A stretch of DNA of 64,000 nt from Syncephalis plumigaleata. Lineage: Eukaryota > Zoopagomycota > Zoopagomycetes > Zoopagales > Piptocephalidaceae. The notes under the pieces are model-generated. The model saw nothing but the letters and a program-made list of their open reading frames with translations. It made no database searches and was not told where the DNA came from. The stretch's first letter is position 1; each line of letters opens with the position of its first letter. Position numbers and translations under genes: made by a program. This document shows positions 36,439-51,829 of this stretch, piece after piece. The stretch lies in the NCBI GenBank assembly GCA_025201365.1, contig JAIXMF010000010.1, positions 496,001 through 560,000 on the forward strand, written 5' to 3'.

Positions 36439-37822
36439 ATGAATTCTGATCATCCATCATCGCATGTACAATGTATCACTACGGTAAGCGGATACGAGTG
36501 TGGTAACATTCATGTTCTCTATAATTTAAGCGTTGCGACACTGGTCATTACTACCATAACCCTAGTGTTGGCTTTGAGCATTATCATCTATCGTTGGTAT
36601 TACGGATTATTCACATCGTTATTTCGACGAATCGATGGCTACTGGATGCCTAAACCGGTGGACATCTTACTCGTGGGATGGTGCACCGAAAAATTACTAC
36701 GCACGTGTGTCTATACCATTGATGTCCTAGGGGCGAAGGAGGATAGTCCAATATCGCGACAGATACTCTATTTGATCGCCACCACGCTACTACGTCTTGC
36801 TATGGTGCATTTCGTCGTGGGCATCATCACTTATATACCGTCGACGTTCATTCGCCGCGCATCTCTAGTCGTAGAGGCGTGAATTACTCCCTGCAAAGTG
36901 CCAGCATCTATCGACATAGTACGGCCGCTCGATTTAGTTATCAATTGTGCGTGCCATCCACACGTGTTCTCCATTGGACCAACGTGGTCTACTCGGCTTT
37001 TTGGGTTCTATTTACACTGGTGGTTGGCATAAATATTACCATATACCATGTGCAACGGAACACGGACGCGGCCATTACCGCTAATCGTATCCTGGCCGAT
37101 GCCTCCCATATCAACTTTAGTGTGATCCTTTTAGTCAGCGGCTATTACTGTTTCGGCTTCTATAGAATTATGCGAGCACACGCTTGTCATGCCTCCAGTT
37201 TGCGTATGGTGAAAAGTGAGGAAGCAGTGGCGGCACGTAATTTTCGAAATATATTCCTAGGCATTCTATCGTTGCCGGCAATCAGTTTGCTAGTGGCGAT
37301 CATTCGGTATACCGTAGGTGATGCCATCCATTACACCACTTGGTTGTTAGTTTTCCATATAGTCACACGACATATTGTCATATACAATGTTATACAATGG
37401 ATTGTCTTCTTTTTTATTCTCCGTAATTCACGGAATCAAGTGTTACGTAAAAGTACATTCGATCGTATCTCAAAGGCAATATCAAATTCACGAAAAAATC
37501 TACCCGTCTATGGTGACACCATCATTATTTCCGATAACTATATCAGTCAGTCACATCCTCGATCGCCTATGGTTATAGCAATATAGGTGATAGCACGTTG
37601 ATTTGGCAGAGTTTCGGTGCTTCATCCAGTCACGATGATTGCTACACATCGGAACCAATTCGACATAACGTGGATTATCGTGAAAATGTCCCGCTAGCAT
37701 CACCAGCATCATCGTATAACTTGGAGCCAGGTCCATATCAAGCAAGAGCAGTTTGTCGAGATAGTACTATTACCGGTATTCATGCCACTCATCGATATGG
37801 ATCTTCCATCAAGCGCAATTGA
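36439..37822 (+). CDS. Orphan multi-pass (about seven TM) membrane protein
   Basis: The ATG at 36439 opens a probably extracellular, Cys-containing N-terminus (QCITTVSGYECGNIHVLYN), then TM1 (ATLVITTITLVLALSIII) and further hydrophobic segments. These include VDILLVGWCTEKLLRTCVY, ILYLIATTLLRLAMVHFVVG, VVYSAFWVLFTLVVGINI, NFSVILLVSGYYCF, IFLGILSLPAISLLVAII and VIQWIVFFFILR. A polar C-terminal tail follows, ending YGSSIKRN. Seven hydrophobic segments with an N-terminus outside and a Ser/Arg-rich cytoplasmic tail suggest a receptor-like topology, but I recognise no GPCR family motif. The frame is one base short at two places (near 36878 and near 37565). Across both, the protein character continues uninterrupted, so this is called as one gene. 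There are no visible introns, unusual for a gene of this size here. Confidence 0.6.
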
Positions 37823-38007
37823 TATAACATTTATTACACAACTACACTACGTAAATCAGTATAGATAGCATCTTTTTTATATTATCACGCCACATAAAAT
37901 TATATTTATTATTACTATTGCTATTGTTATTCGCAAGTTTATTTACTCGATTTAAAACATACACAGTCAATGCCATTATCGTATAGCCATGTCACGCATG
38001 ATACATA

Positions 38008-43628
<5,621 letters not shown>

Positions 43629-44306
43629 ACACGCATACCATCTGTTATTATCTAATTATTTTCGATAAATCAAAATGATTCTAATTACAATATATCCAGC
43701 ATAATAGTGGAATCTTTTTCTCTTGCTTTATGTATTCGATTCTAACGACCAAGTATCATGTGCTGTTGTTGTTGTTGTTGTGCTGTTTTTGCTAACTATG
43801 CAAGCAGTAATATAATATTGAAGCAATATGTTGATTGAATAAACGGTAGTGTATACGCGCAGTCTTGAACACTAGAATGGAATAACCGTCCAACTAAAGA
43901 AATACAGATGGATTATAATGTAGATAAAGTATGAAACAATGGTGTATATATTCCGATGATGTTGCGTCATCCATTGGAGTAGCAATAGGTAAGACGTTTA
44001 TATGCTGACGCGTTCAATGACGAAAACATTGTTACACGAGATTTATTTTTCTTATTATACTGCGACTTTTCGATACTGATAGTGCACCAACATAAATGTA
44101 CGTGATACAGTGAAATGATAATAATGATATTGCCAATGATGCAATTATCCAAAGTAAAAGCGAATGGCTACATGTGAGCTTATTAGAAAAGGCACTTTGT
44201 ATGGTTACATATCATGCTATATTTGCTATGAAATAGGAACAATTACAAACGTTCAGACAACGTATCTAGTGGTGTTACCTTATTATTTTGTACCTATACG
44301 CTAATA
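43629..44306. other. Intergenic region upstream of the ABCC gene
   Basis: AT-rich, with a GTGTGTGTGTGTG run near 43618-43632 and a TTGTTGTTGTTGTTGTTG run near 43764-43783. The missing first exon and the promoter of the ABCC gene should lie here, but I could not fix a start codon. Confidence 0.4.
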
Positions 44307-44524
44307 CACGGTTTTTCCAATCGATTAGTGCTGCTACTCTTTATTAATAAATAGATTTGCACAATTGTTTACACCATTATCGCATTGCTATTATTATTGA
44401 GTAGTTGCCATGGCCCTAGCATTGAGATTATGCTTCCACACATCTAACTACATGTGTTATTATCATAACTATTATTTATTAGTAAACGAAAATGGCTAGC
44501 TGCATAATCAGAAGAAAAGTCTTG
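44307..44524. mobile_element. Short (218 bp) MITE copy of the mariner-type family
   Basis: It starts CACGGTTTTTCCAATCG and ends AGAAGAAAAGTCTTG, and is flanked by TA at 44305-44306 and 44525-44526. Its left interior (TTTATTAATAAATAGATTTGCACAATTG and onward to GAGTAGTTGCCATGGCCCTAG) matches the left end of the 1086-bp copy at 5539. Its right end (AAATGGCTAGCTGCATAATC) matches that copy's right end. It is therefore an internally deleted derivative. Its termini are more diverged than those of the other two copies, suggesting an older insertion. Confidence 0.8.
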
Positions 44525-44539
44525 TAGGAATTAATATTA

Positions 44540-44809
44540 TTATACACTACTGATGCACAACTGTTTATTATGCACTTCTTTGAGGAGAAGTTGATCATTT
44601 GAACATATTGATAGCATTGCTACTATAGTTGTTATACTAAAAGACGAATATATAAGCTTGCTCTCTTGGCATAATTCTAATAAACCATACAATATTGCTT
44701 TAACACCGTAATGAGTAGTGACTTCTTTCATTGCGAGTTCGTATAGTAATAAATGTCGCTTATATTCTCTTAGCTTCATACTAATAAGACTATTGTCACC
44801 ATGCGCCAT
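44540..44809 (-). CDS. Hypothetical small protein next to the MITE
   Basis: An 89-codon frame with an ATG at 44809 (MAHGDNSLISMKLREYKRHL). The first 55 residues look like a charged alpha-helical protein (KLREYKRHLLLYELAMKEV), whereas the end is hydrophobic and less convincing. It stops 15 bases from the edge of the MITE at 44524, so its 3' end could have been altered by that insertion. No family was recognised, and it may not be real. Confidence 0.22.
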   Translation of the reverse strand: MAHGDNSLISMKLREYKRHLLLYELAMKEVTTHYGVKAILYGLLELCQESKLIYSSFSITTIVAMLSICSNDQLLLKEVHNKQLCISSV

Positions 44810-45244
44810 CCTTTTTCCTCTCTATTTTATCTGGTGTATGTAAACGGTTTACAGAAAGGTCAATAGAACATTCATAAGGGGTAGCATGCTGGCAAGTTTG
44901 AATACAACATCCAAAAGCAGTTATCTATAACCATGATTCAGTCCTAATATGGTAACACATATGAGTGTTTGTATGGACTGCACGTGTCATTGTAGAGATT
45001 AACTCCATCATTGTATCTACAGCTATAAATGGATGATAAAAATGTCAACACTTGGTTATCAATAATAATTACGCTTTCTTCTTTTTCTTTTTACCGTAGT
45101 CAAGTCTCTCATAGAACTACACGCAAAGCCATTCCATTTAGTATACGCAATACACTGCACTAGTCGTCGATATAGATCACACAAGTGTGGCTACAAGAAT
45201 CGAGTTTATTGACGACATATCAACAAGTTACTCGACCAGATAAT
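44810..45244. other. Intergenic region upstream of the kinase-like gene
   Basis: A pyrimidine-rich tract (TTTCTTCTTTTTCTTTTTACC, about 45072-45092) precedes the likely start at 45245. It could belong to the promoter or leader of that gene. No other feature was seen. Confidence 0.35.
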
Positions 45245-46431
45245 CATGAAATACAGCACGACTTCATTATCTGCATCACACTGTGTGTGTGCATGATGTA
45301 TCTCATCGCACCAATGGCATGGATATGCGGGTCACCATCTCCATTCACCAATAACAATCCGAATCAAATACAAATGACAGGACAACAATGGCATCAGCAG
45401 CCCAATACTAATATGCAATTTGGAAGCAACAACTGGAATACGCAGCTACACCATGCATCTAAACAACAACCAAGGGCAATCTCAATCACCAGAGAAGATG
45501 ATTATACATACGACAGTAATCCAAGAAAAGAAGATATAACATCCATTTCTCCGGAAATACAATTTGAATCGATGAAATGGAGAGGACGTGCTAGTGCTTT
45601 TCGGTATAAAAATGAAATGAAACCGAGCAATAGTGATACCTCGTAGAATGTTACAAAGGAAGCGACGTATATGAGAATGCGAAGAGATTCTATGATGTAA
45701 GTTACACTATAATACTTGATATATTAACTTACACTACATTATATTTTATCTAGTATGTGATAGAATAGACGATCCAGAATACAGGAGGATTAGGCGACAT
45801 TGTACTTAGCGTATAGACAGTGCTCAAACGGACGATAAGGAAATGGGATGCTTTGTGCTTGATTTGCCTAAAAGTATCTTTTCATGAAAGATTTCCTTGG
45901 GCAACCCCATACATTTGCCTTCGTCAAACACATACCGAGCATGGTTGCTCGGGTAATGGAAGGTATGTATATCAGTAGTAGCAATAGTCTGAATATAATG
46001 CTAATAATAACACTACTACTGTTCAGCTGTTTCAACCCTTAATGAAGTAGGCGTTACCTATGATAGCATTGGAATAGATCGTAAGTCATTGCTATTAGTA
46101 TATAAATGAATCTAACCAATATCATTATAGATCTTATGGTTGCTGCTGATAATACAGGACGTATACGTGGCATCAAGCTTATTAGCTTTGATCGTGTAGT
46201 TATTCATGAGGATTTCAGAAGATTATAAAGGCCAATGCTGGTTTGCCACTATCGCCTAGACTGGCGACAATTTATACTTCTTTTATACTTGATGTCCGTG
46301 GAGCTGGTGTTCTCATCAGCACACTATTCACAACTTACAAACGCCTACTAGGAAAGCAATTTAAACGTTACCCTCCTCCACCTAGTCAGTGGGATCTATA
46401 CATATTACAGCAAGAAACCTTAAAAAACTGA
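45245..46431 (+). CDS. Secreted kinase-like (probable pseudokinase) protein, frame interrupted
   Basis: The likely start is the ATG at 45245 (MKYSTTSLSASHCVC), followed by a hydrophobic MMYLIAPMAWICG segment that reads as a signal peptide. A Gln/Asn-rich stretch leads to GRASAFRYKNE, then ECYKGSDVYENAKRFYD. This recalls a kinase N-lobe (glycine loop, strand 3 and helix C), although the VAIK Lys position appears to be Glu. Later pieces read FVLDLPKSIFS, then FLGQPHTFAFVKHIPSMVAR, then VSTLNEVGVTYDSIGID. Next comes LMVAADNTGRIRGIKLISFD, aligning in style with the HRD...N...DFG catalytic loop region, but without HRD or DFG. The tail is LGKQFKRYPPPPSQWDLYIL. The kinase reading is inference from motif order. 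The frame is one base short near 45289, 45644, 45884 and 46221, and the second exon is uncertain. It may be a pseudogene or a real secreted protein in an error-bearing sequence. Confidence 0.4.
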
Positions 46432-47193
46432 GAGACTCAATGATAAATGCTACGTCTCCTATAATGGTGCTGAACTTTATGGTTACTGATGCATATAGTA
46501 CAATTAATGCACAAGTATGATGAATGATAAAGATCTCATTTGCCATACGTAGAACTCAATCGATAAAGCTTTCTTATCTCTCTCTTTCTTCTTCTAAGCA
46601 TACTGTCAATAGATATAATGTTTTATTTAGAATGCTAATAAAGCATCATATTTATAAGCATACGATGTTCAATGTATAATACTAAGAAGCGCAGCCTGTA
46701 TATGACTGTAAACGAAGGTGGAGTAGGAGGAAAAGCATGAGTTGTAGTGGTGTATGTGTGGTCAGAGGACGAATAAAAAAATAAAAAGCAATAGACGAGA
46801 GTGTCATGGTAATAGTTACGAGATTATTGAACGAACGAAGGGAAGATGAGATAGTGGGGAAAGTGAAATGGAATAAAAGCTAACAAACTTACTAATGAGA
46901 GCATTAACAAAAGGTAAGGGAGAGGTAAGAGAAGATAATAAGGAACTGCATTAACACACCACTACAAAATTCTACACCTTTATTAATAAAGGATCTATTT
47001 AATTAATGATGTTAGCAACTGTTTATTGCTATTGCACTAAACGAATGTATTTCAATAAACAAGCACACTTTTATTTTAACAGAAATAATGCCGGCATTAT
47101 TTTCACAATAAAATATAGCTACTTTAAGGAGCTAACAAAATAGCAACAGTTAAAGTGTTATACAGTTTTTACAGCGTATCAATTATTTTAGTA
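46432..47193. other. Intergenic region between convergent genes
   Basis: AT-rich DNA between the 3' ends of the kinase-like gene (plus) and the secreted repeat-protein gene (minus). Several AATAAA-like signals occur (near 46635, 46756 and, on the minus strand, 46985-47090), suitable for 3' end formation. No gene was found. Confidence 0.5.
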
Positions 47194-47805
47194 TTAGTGC
47201 TTATAACTAGGCTTCTTTGCTTTGGTTGGGCATGGCGTAGTTGATGGAGCAGGAGCAGATGGAGTAGATGGAGATTCACCGCCAGATGGAGCAGGAGCAG
47301 ATGGAGTAGATGGAGATTCGCCACCTGATGGAGCAGGAGCAGGGCTGCCATATGGTCCACCATTGTTATTATCGGTACCAGTTGATGGAGCAGGAGTAGA
47401 TGGAGATTCACCACCAGATGGAGCTGGCGTTGTTGGATATCCGCCATTTGATGGAGCAGGAGTAGATGGAGTAGATGGAGATTCACCGCCAGATGGAGCA
47501 GGAGCAGATGGAGTAGATGGAGATTCGCCACCTGATGGAGCAGGAGCAGGGCTGCCATATGGTCCACCATTGTTATTATCAGCACCAGTTGATGGAGCGG
47601 GCTCGTAAGTACTTCCATAACGAGGCGTATGATACGATGCGGGACGAGGAACGCCTTGATGGTTACCATAGGAGTTGGCGTGTCTCTTCGCGTCGGTGTC
47701 ATGTCCCTTGTTAGCATTGTTGACTTCGTAGTGTGGCATTGCCTCGGAAGTGGCAAATACCATAGCCAAGACGGCTAGAAGAGCGACAGTGTTGGTCAAT
47801 TGCAT
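47194..47805 (-). CDS. Secreted Pro/Ser/Gly/Ala-rich tandem-repeat protein
   Basis: A single-exon gene of 203 codons. It opens with a signal peptide (MQLTNTVALLAVLAMVFATSEA), shown in parts: a hydrophobic core LLAVLAMVF and a likely cut after SEA. A basic and His/Asn-rich segment follows (YEVNNANKGHDTDAKRHAN). Repeats then run to the C-terminus: APAPSGGESPSTPS units and a larger unit containing DNNNGGPYGSPAPAPSGGES that occurs twice, near identical at DNA level. The end is CPTKAKKPSYKH. The composition suggests an extracellular, O-glycosylated cell-wall or matrix protein; no catalytic domain is visible. Upstream, the TATATAAAGC box and CA-rich leader suggest strong expression. The antisense frame is also open because the repeats have regular codon structure, but it is not a gene. 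Confidence 0.75.
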   Translation of the reverse strand: MQLTNTVALLAVLAMVFATSEAMPHYEVNNANKGHDTDAKRHANSYGNHQGVPRPASYHTPRYGSTYEPAPSTGADNNNGGPYGSPAPAPSGGESPSTPSAPAPSGGESPSTPSTPAPSNGGYPTTPAPSGGESPSTPAPSTGTDNNNGGPYGSPAPAPSGGESPSTPSAPAPSGGESPSTPSAPAPSTTPCPTKAKKPSYKH

Positions 47806-47990
47806 GTTTGTGGTTGGTTATTGAAAGTTACAGTAGGTAGGTGGAAATAAACAGTAGTTGTTGCGCAGCAACGAGAAATGTTTTTTCAGATACAATGGAA
47901 GCGATGAGCACTGATAAAGTAGGTTGGAGCAAGTGGAGAAACTGAAGGTGATGGTAATGTTCTTTGTAAAAATGTTCGGTTAACTCTTCC

Positions 47991-48000
47991 GCTTTATATA
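47991..48000 (-). promoter_or_regulatory. TATA box of the secreted repeat-protein gene
   Basis: On the minus strand the sequence reads TATATAAAGC, about 185 bases before the ATG at 47805. It is followed by a pyrimidine- and CA-rich presumptive leader. A near-consensus TATA box is uncommon in this window and fits a highly expressed gene. The transcription start was not determined. Confidence 0.45.
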
Positions 48001-48116
48001 TGAAATCCAAAGGCATGTTGCCAATCCATAAAACTTTGGTATACTTGAACACTAGCATAGCCATGCTGCAAGCTAGTCGCATTGTTATTCCATACGCTAC
48101 ACTTGCCTCTGTTTTT

Positions 48117-48161
48117 ACCTACATACATACATGCATACCTACATACATACATACATACATC
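48117..48161. repeat. CATA tetranucleotide microsatellite
   Basis: About ten (CATA)n units interrupted by CATG and CCTA variants are directly visible. It is similar to the array at 2217-2274. Confidence 0.85.
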
Positions 48162-48972
48162 ATGTGTATCATGCCGTGCCAATCCAACTTGAAACATGGA
48201 ACGCTAAAGATTGACCGCATGGTAGCACTGTTTTATGATAATTCATTTCCAACCTTCATTCATAGTTTTACCTACATTGGGATAGGTTTAGCTTGTTGTC
48301 AACATTTAATGGAAATGCTACACTACTAATAAATGCATTTTTATTAAATGACATGATTCATTAGTGACAGTTCATATATATATATAGACTACAAGATATT
48401 TATTTTATTTTCTGTTCTTGAGTTTGTTCAGATATACTATTGCTGCGTCTTTTCGACAATTAGCAAAGGGCATGATTTTCTCGTATATACTCTGAAGTGG
48501 ACTGTGCATACTAAGTATGTATGTTACAGCTAGGGATTCTGAAACATGCACTCCCGATAATACATGCATAGGATGGCAATAGTCAAGATAAGAATAGCGT
48601 ACAATATGGTAAATGACATGTATACATGTGTGTGTGTGTGCATAGGATGACAATAGTGACATTCTTCAAGGAATGCGTGACTGTGACTTCTATTCCTTAC
48701 CTTCATTAAACAGGATGATAATGACCAATGATTACTTATTCTTATTCAAGGAATGAGTAATAGACGACGTCATTTGTGGTGGTTGTACTCTTATGTGCAC
48801 GCGTGTGTGTGTTTATTTACTTCCCATCCTCTATCGCATTATTCTCTCTATCTGCATGCGTATTAACAGCACACGCTATATTGCTTCTACTTCCACTACT
48901 ACTACTTCTACTATTATTATATTATTATTGCTCTATTATCTCTTATTCAGTTGTCACGCGTATACTTACCAT

Positions 48973-51698
48973 ATGGATTTCGCATTTCCCGATGAGCTTG
49001 GCCATTTATGCGCCAACACTGAAACATTACCCGATGCCAGCGACGATGACTTTCAGGTAACTGCTTCAAGCACGCTTATCGACAACAAACACTAATACAA
49101 TAGATTGCAACACACACACACGCTCTACTACTTTATTTCCTAGATTGAACCACTGCGTATATCGTTAGTGCAATTTCCACACCATCTACTAGCTGGTCTA
49201 CAACAGATTGCCGCTGCATATGGCACGCGTGTACAGTTTGAGCAACCAGAGTGGTCGCAACCAAATAACACTCTGGCTACCATGCACATGGAAGCAGATA
49301 CGATGATCTATCCCATGACGATGGATCCTAAATTTAGAACTGACACGGAAATGGCACCGGCTCCACCAACTGAACATGCATTATGGCGGGTTGCATTCAG
49401 ATACGATCCAGGACTCGGCGCGTCTACCGTGTGTCGTTGCAGCAACTTTACCAATAACCGAAGTAAGGAGATCATCCTCGCTTACGGCCATGTAGTACAG
49501 GCATTTCGCGGCTTGGGCCGTTTGATGACGGCGGCAGAAGCAGCCACACGTCCGAATTTCAATGCCGAAGCCGAGCTTAACTTTGAGGAGCGGATTCAAT
49601 TCGATACGCTATGCTTTATGCTCGAGTGTAGTCGTAATGCGGTAATGCGTCCCTCGTATTTGAAAGTGCTATTACGGGTCTCTGCACTTTTAGGTATTAA
49701 TGCAATTATGCTGTATACAGAGGATACCTATCAGGTAACGAATACACCATGTAATCAGTAATCATTGCAAACATAGCTGACGATATGATCATTTCAGATT
49801 AAAGATGAACCATTCTTTGGCTATCTACGTGGACCGTATACAGAATCGGATCTACGGGAATTCCATGCATACGCTACACTCTTCGGTATTGAGGTGATAC
49901 CGTGCATTCAAACACTCGGTCATTTGGGACAGATTCTACAATGGCCGCGATTCACGCATCTTCGTGACACGTCGGAAGTTATCCTGGCGCATGCCAATGA
50001 AACCTACGCACTTATAGACAAAATGCTTACTGCAGCGACAGCCGGCGGTCCTTGTCGTCGTATTCATATTGGCATGGACGAGGTAATTCCACTTGCTTGA
50101 ACAGCAGCTAAGCGTGTAACGTGTTCTAACAATTACTATTATGTACTCGTGTCGTCATTAGTCGATTGGCGTGGGAGAGGGACGACATCGATTGCTGTTC
50201 GGTGACATGGATCCAAAACGGATCTTCACCGATCATCTCGAACGTGTCGCGCGAATGTGTCAAGCCAAAGGAATGACACCGCTCATTTGGTCCGATATGC
50301 TATTTACGCTGGCCACACCGCAGACATCGAATCCGTTGGCCGGTGCACCTAGTGGCGATGAGGTATACTCCGCCGTGGAAGATGCCATACTCAAGTCGGG
50401 ACAACTAGCGCATACGCCTGCCATTCCGGAAGGTGTACAACTCGTTTACTGGGATTATTATCACACGAGTACCGAAGATTATTGTCGTCGTATTCGCGAG
50501 CATCGTAGTCTCAACGGCGGTCGTGTACCATGGGTGGCCACAGGTATTTGGAATTGGAATAGATTGTGGACAACGTTGGATTTCACCATGAAAAGCATTG
50601 AAGCATGCATGGCAGCATGTCGTGCTGAAGGTGTCCGCGACGTAGTAGTGACTACATGGGGCGATGATGGCAACGAATGCGACACGTAAGTTACTAATGA
50701 GCACATTACATTACCTTTACCAGTATTAATGATGATGATGATAACAACAATAATGATTGCTATGTTAAAGTATGGCCATATTGCCTGGTCTACATTACTT
50801 TGCCGAGCAAGGTTACAGCAGTACACATGAAATCGATTTGAAACGACTAAAATACGGGTTCTCCGCTATATCTGGCGGTTCATTTGACGATTGGTTTGAA
50901 GCGAGTAAAGTAAGTTATTTAATACGAGATAGGATACTATTTTAGTTAACATGTAATCTAACCATACTCTACGATAGCTTGATCAAATAGAACTAATCCC
51001 AGTAAATAATTCCACCGAATCAAAGGGTGCTCAATATCCAGGCAATATGGGTAAATGGCTATTATGGGAGGATCCAGTCTACAGGTAAGTAAGACGCGAA
51101 TATTTACATGTACATACATTTTATTCCTAATCGCGTGACATCTAGTATTTATTCACCGCAACATCAAATGCTTAATCTATCGGATCACTATCGTCGACTG
51201 GCCAATCGATTGAGCTATGTGGCCAAGCGTAACAAATATCCGTTAAATAGTCGATTGGCATTCCCGGCCGCTATCGCTCGTGTACTAAGCTACAAGGCCG
51301 ATCTAAGGGCTCGTCTAGTGGAGGCCTATCATCAAGCGTTGCATAGCCCGGCTCATGGTCGATCCCAACTAATGTCGGTGATTGAGTCGCGTCTACGTCC
51401 ATTACGTCGTGCGGTAGACGATCTATGGCGCTACCATCGAAGCATGTGGCTTGAACTGAATCGTGCATTCGGCTTTGAAGTGATGGAACTACGCTACGGC
51501 ACACTACGCACTCGATTGGAGAGTCTTGAAGAGCGTTTGCTCGAGTACATTCGAGCGGGAGCCGGTCAATGTCAGCCGCATCTTCGTATAGAGGAACTTG
51601 AAGTGCCGCTGGAACAAATTCACGCGGAACCCATAGAACGCTTAGTTCTCTACTATTCCAATCTAGCCTCGCCCAGTCGTAATATAGGCACTGGCTAA
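48973..51698 (+). CDS. HEXD: Hexosaminidase D-like GH20 beta-N-acetylhexosaminidase
   Basis: Seven exons. The start MDFAFPDELGHL has no signal peptide, matching the nucleo-cytoplasmic HEXD branch rather than secreted chitobiases. The TIM-barrel part reads LLRVSALLGINAIMLYTEDT (strand 2 region), then FFGYLRGPYTESDLREFH and GIEVIPCIQTLGHLGQILQW. The catalytic strand 4 motif is RIHIGMDE (Asp-Glu pair, near 50070-50090). Later motifs are HLERVARMCQAKGM, PLIWSDMLF, LVYWDYYHTS, WVATGIWNWNRLW and VVVTTWGDDGNECD, all typical of HEXD. After the barrel come about 200 residues of helical sequence (LSDHYRRLANRLSYVAKRNK and onward) ending SRNIGTG. The substrate-assisted catalytic pair is intact, so the enzyme should remove terminal GalNAc/GlcNAc. 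Introns are short with GT/AG borders, and no frame breaks were seen. Confidence 0.9.
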
Positions 51699-51829
51699 TC
51701 AACTACTATAACAATGTCATATATATCATCTATTTGACAATAATAATCATTAGAAACCAATTAAAATAAATAATAGTAACAGTAATAATAATAATGGCTT
51801 TATTTTCTTAATATCCTATCTAATCTAGT

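Larger units (their letters stand above)
47806..48972. other. 1.2 kb divergent intergenic region
   Basis: This lies between the secreted repeat-protein gene (minus) and the hexosaminidase gene (plus). It holds the TATA box described above, a CATA array (48117-48161), a GTGTGTGTGTGTG run (about 48628-48642) and CTACTACTTCTAC tracts just before the hexosaminidase start. No gene was supported. Confidence 0.45.

Noticed and set aside
47169-47756. Long open frames on both strands across the repeat gene
   Set aside because: They arise because the tandem repeats keep all frames open. Only the minus-strand frame with the signal peptide has an independent start and codon pattern.
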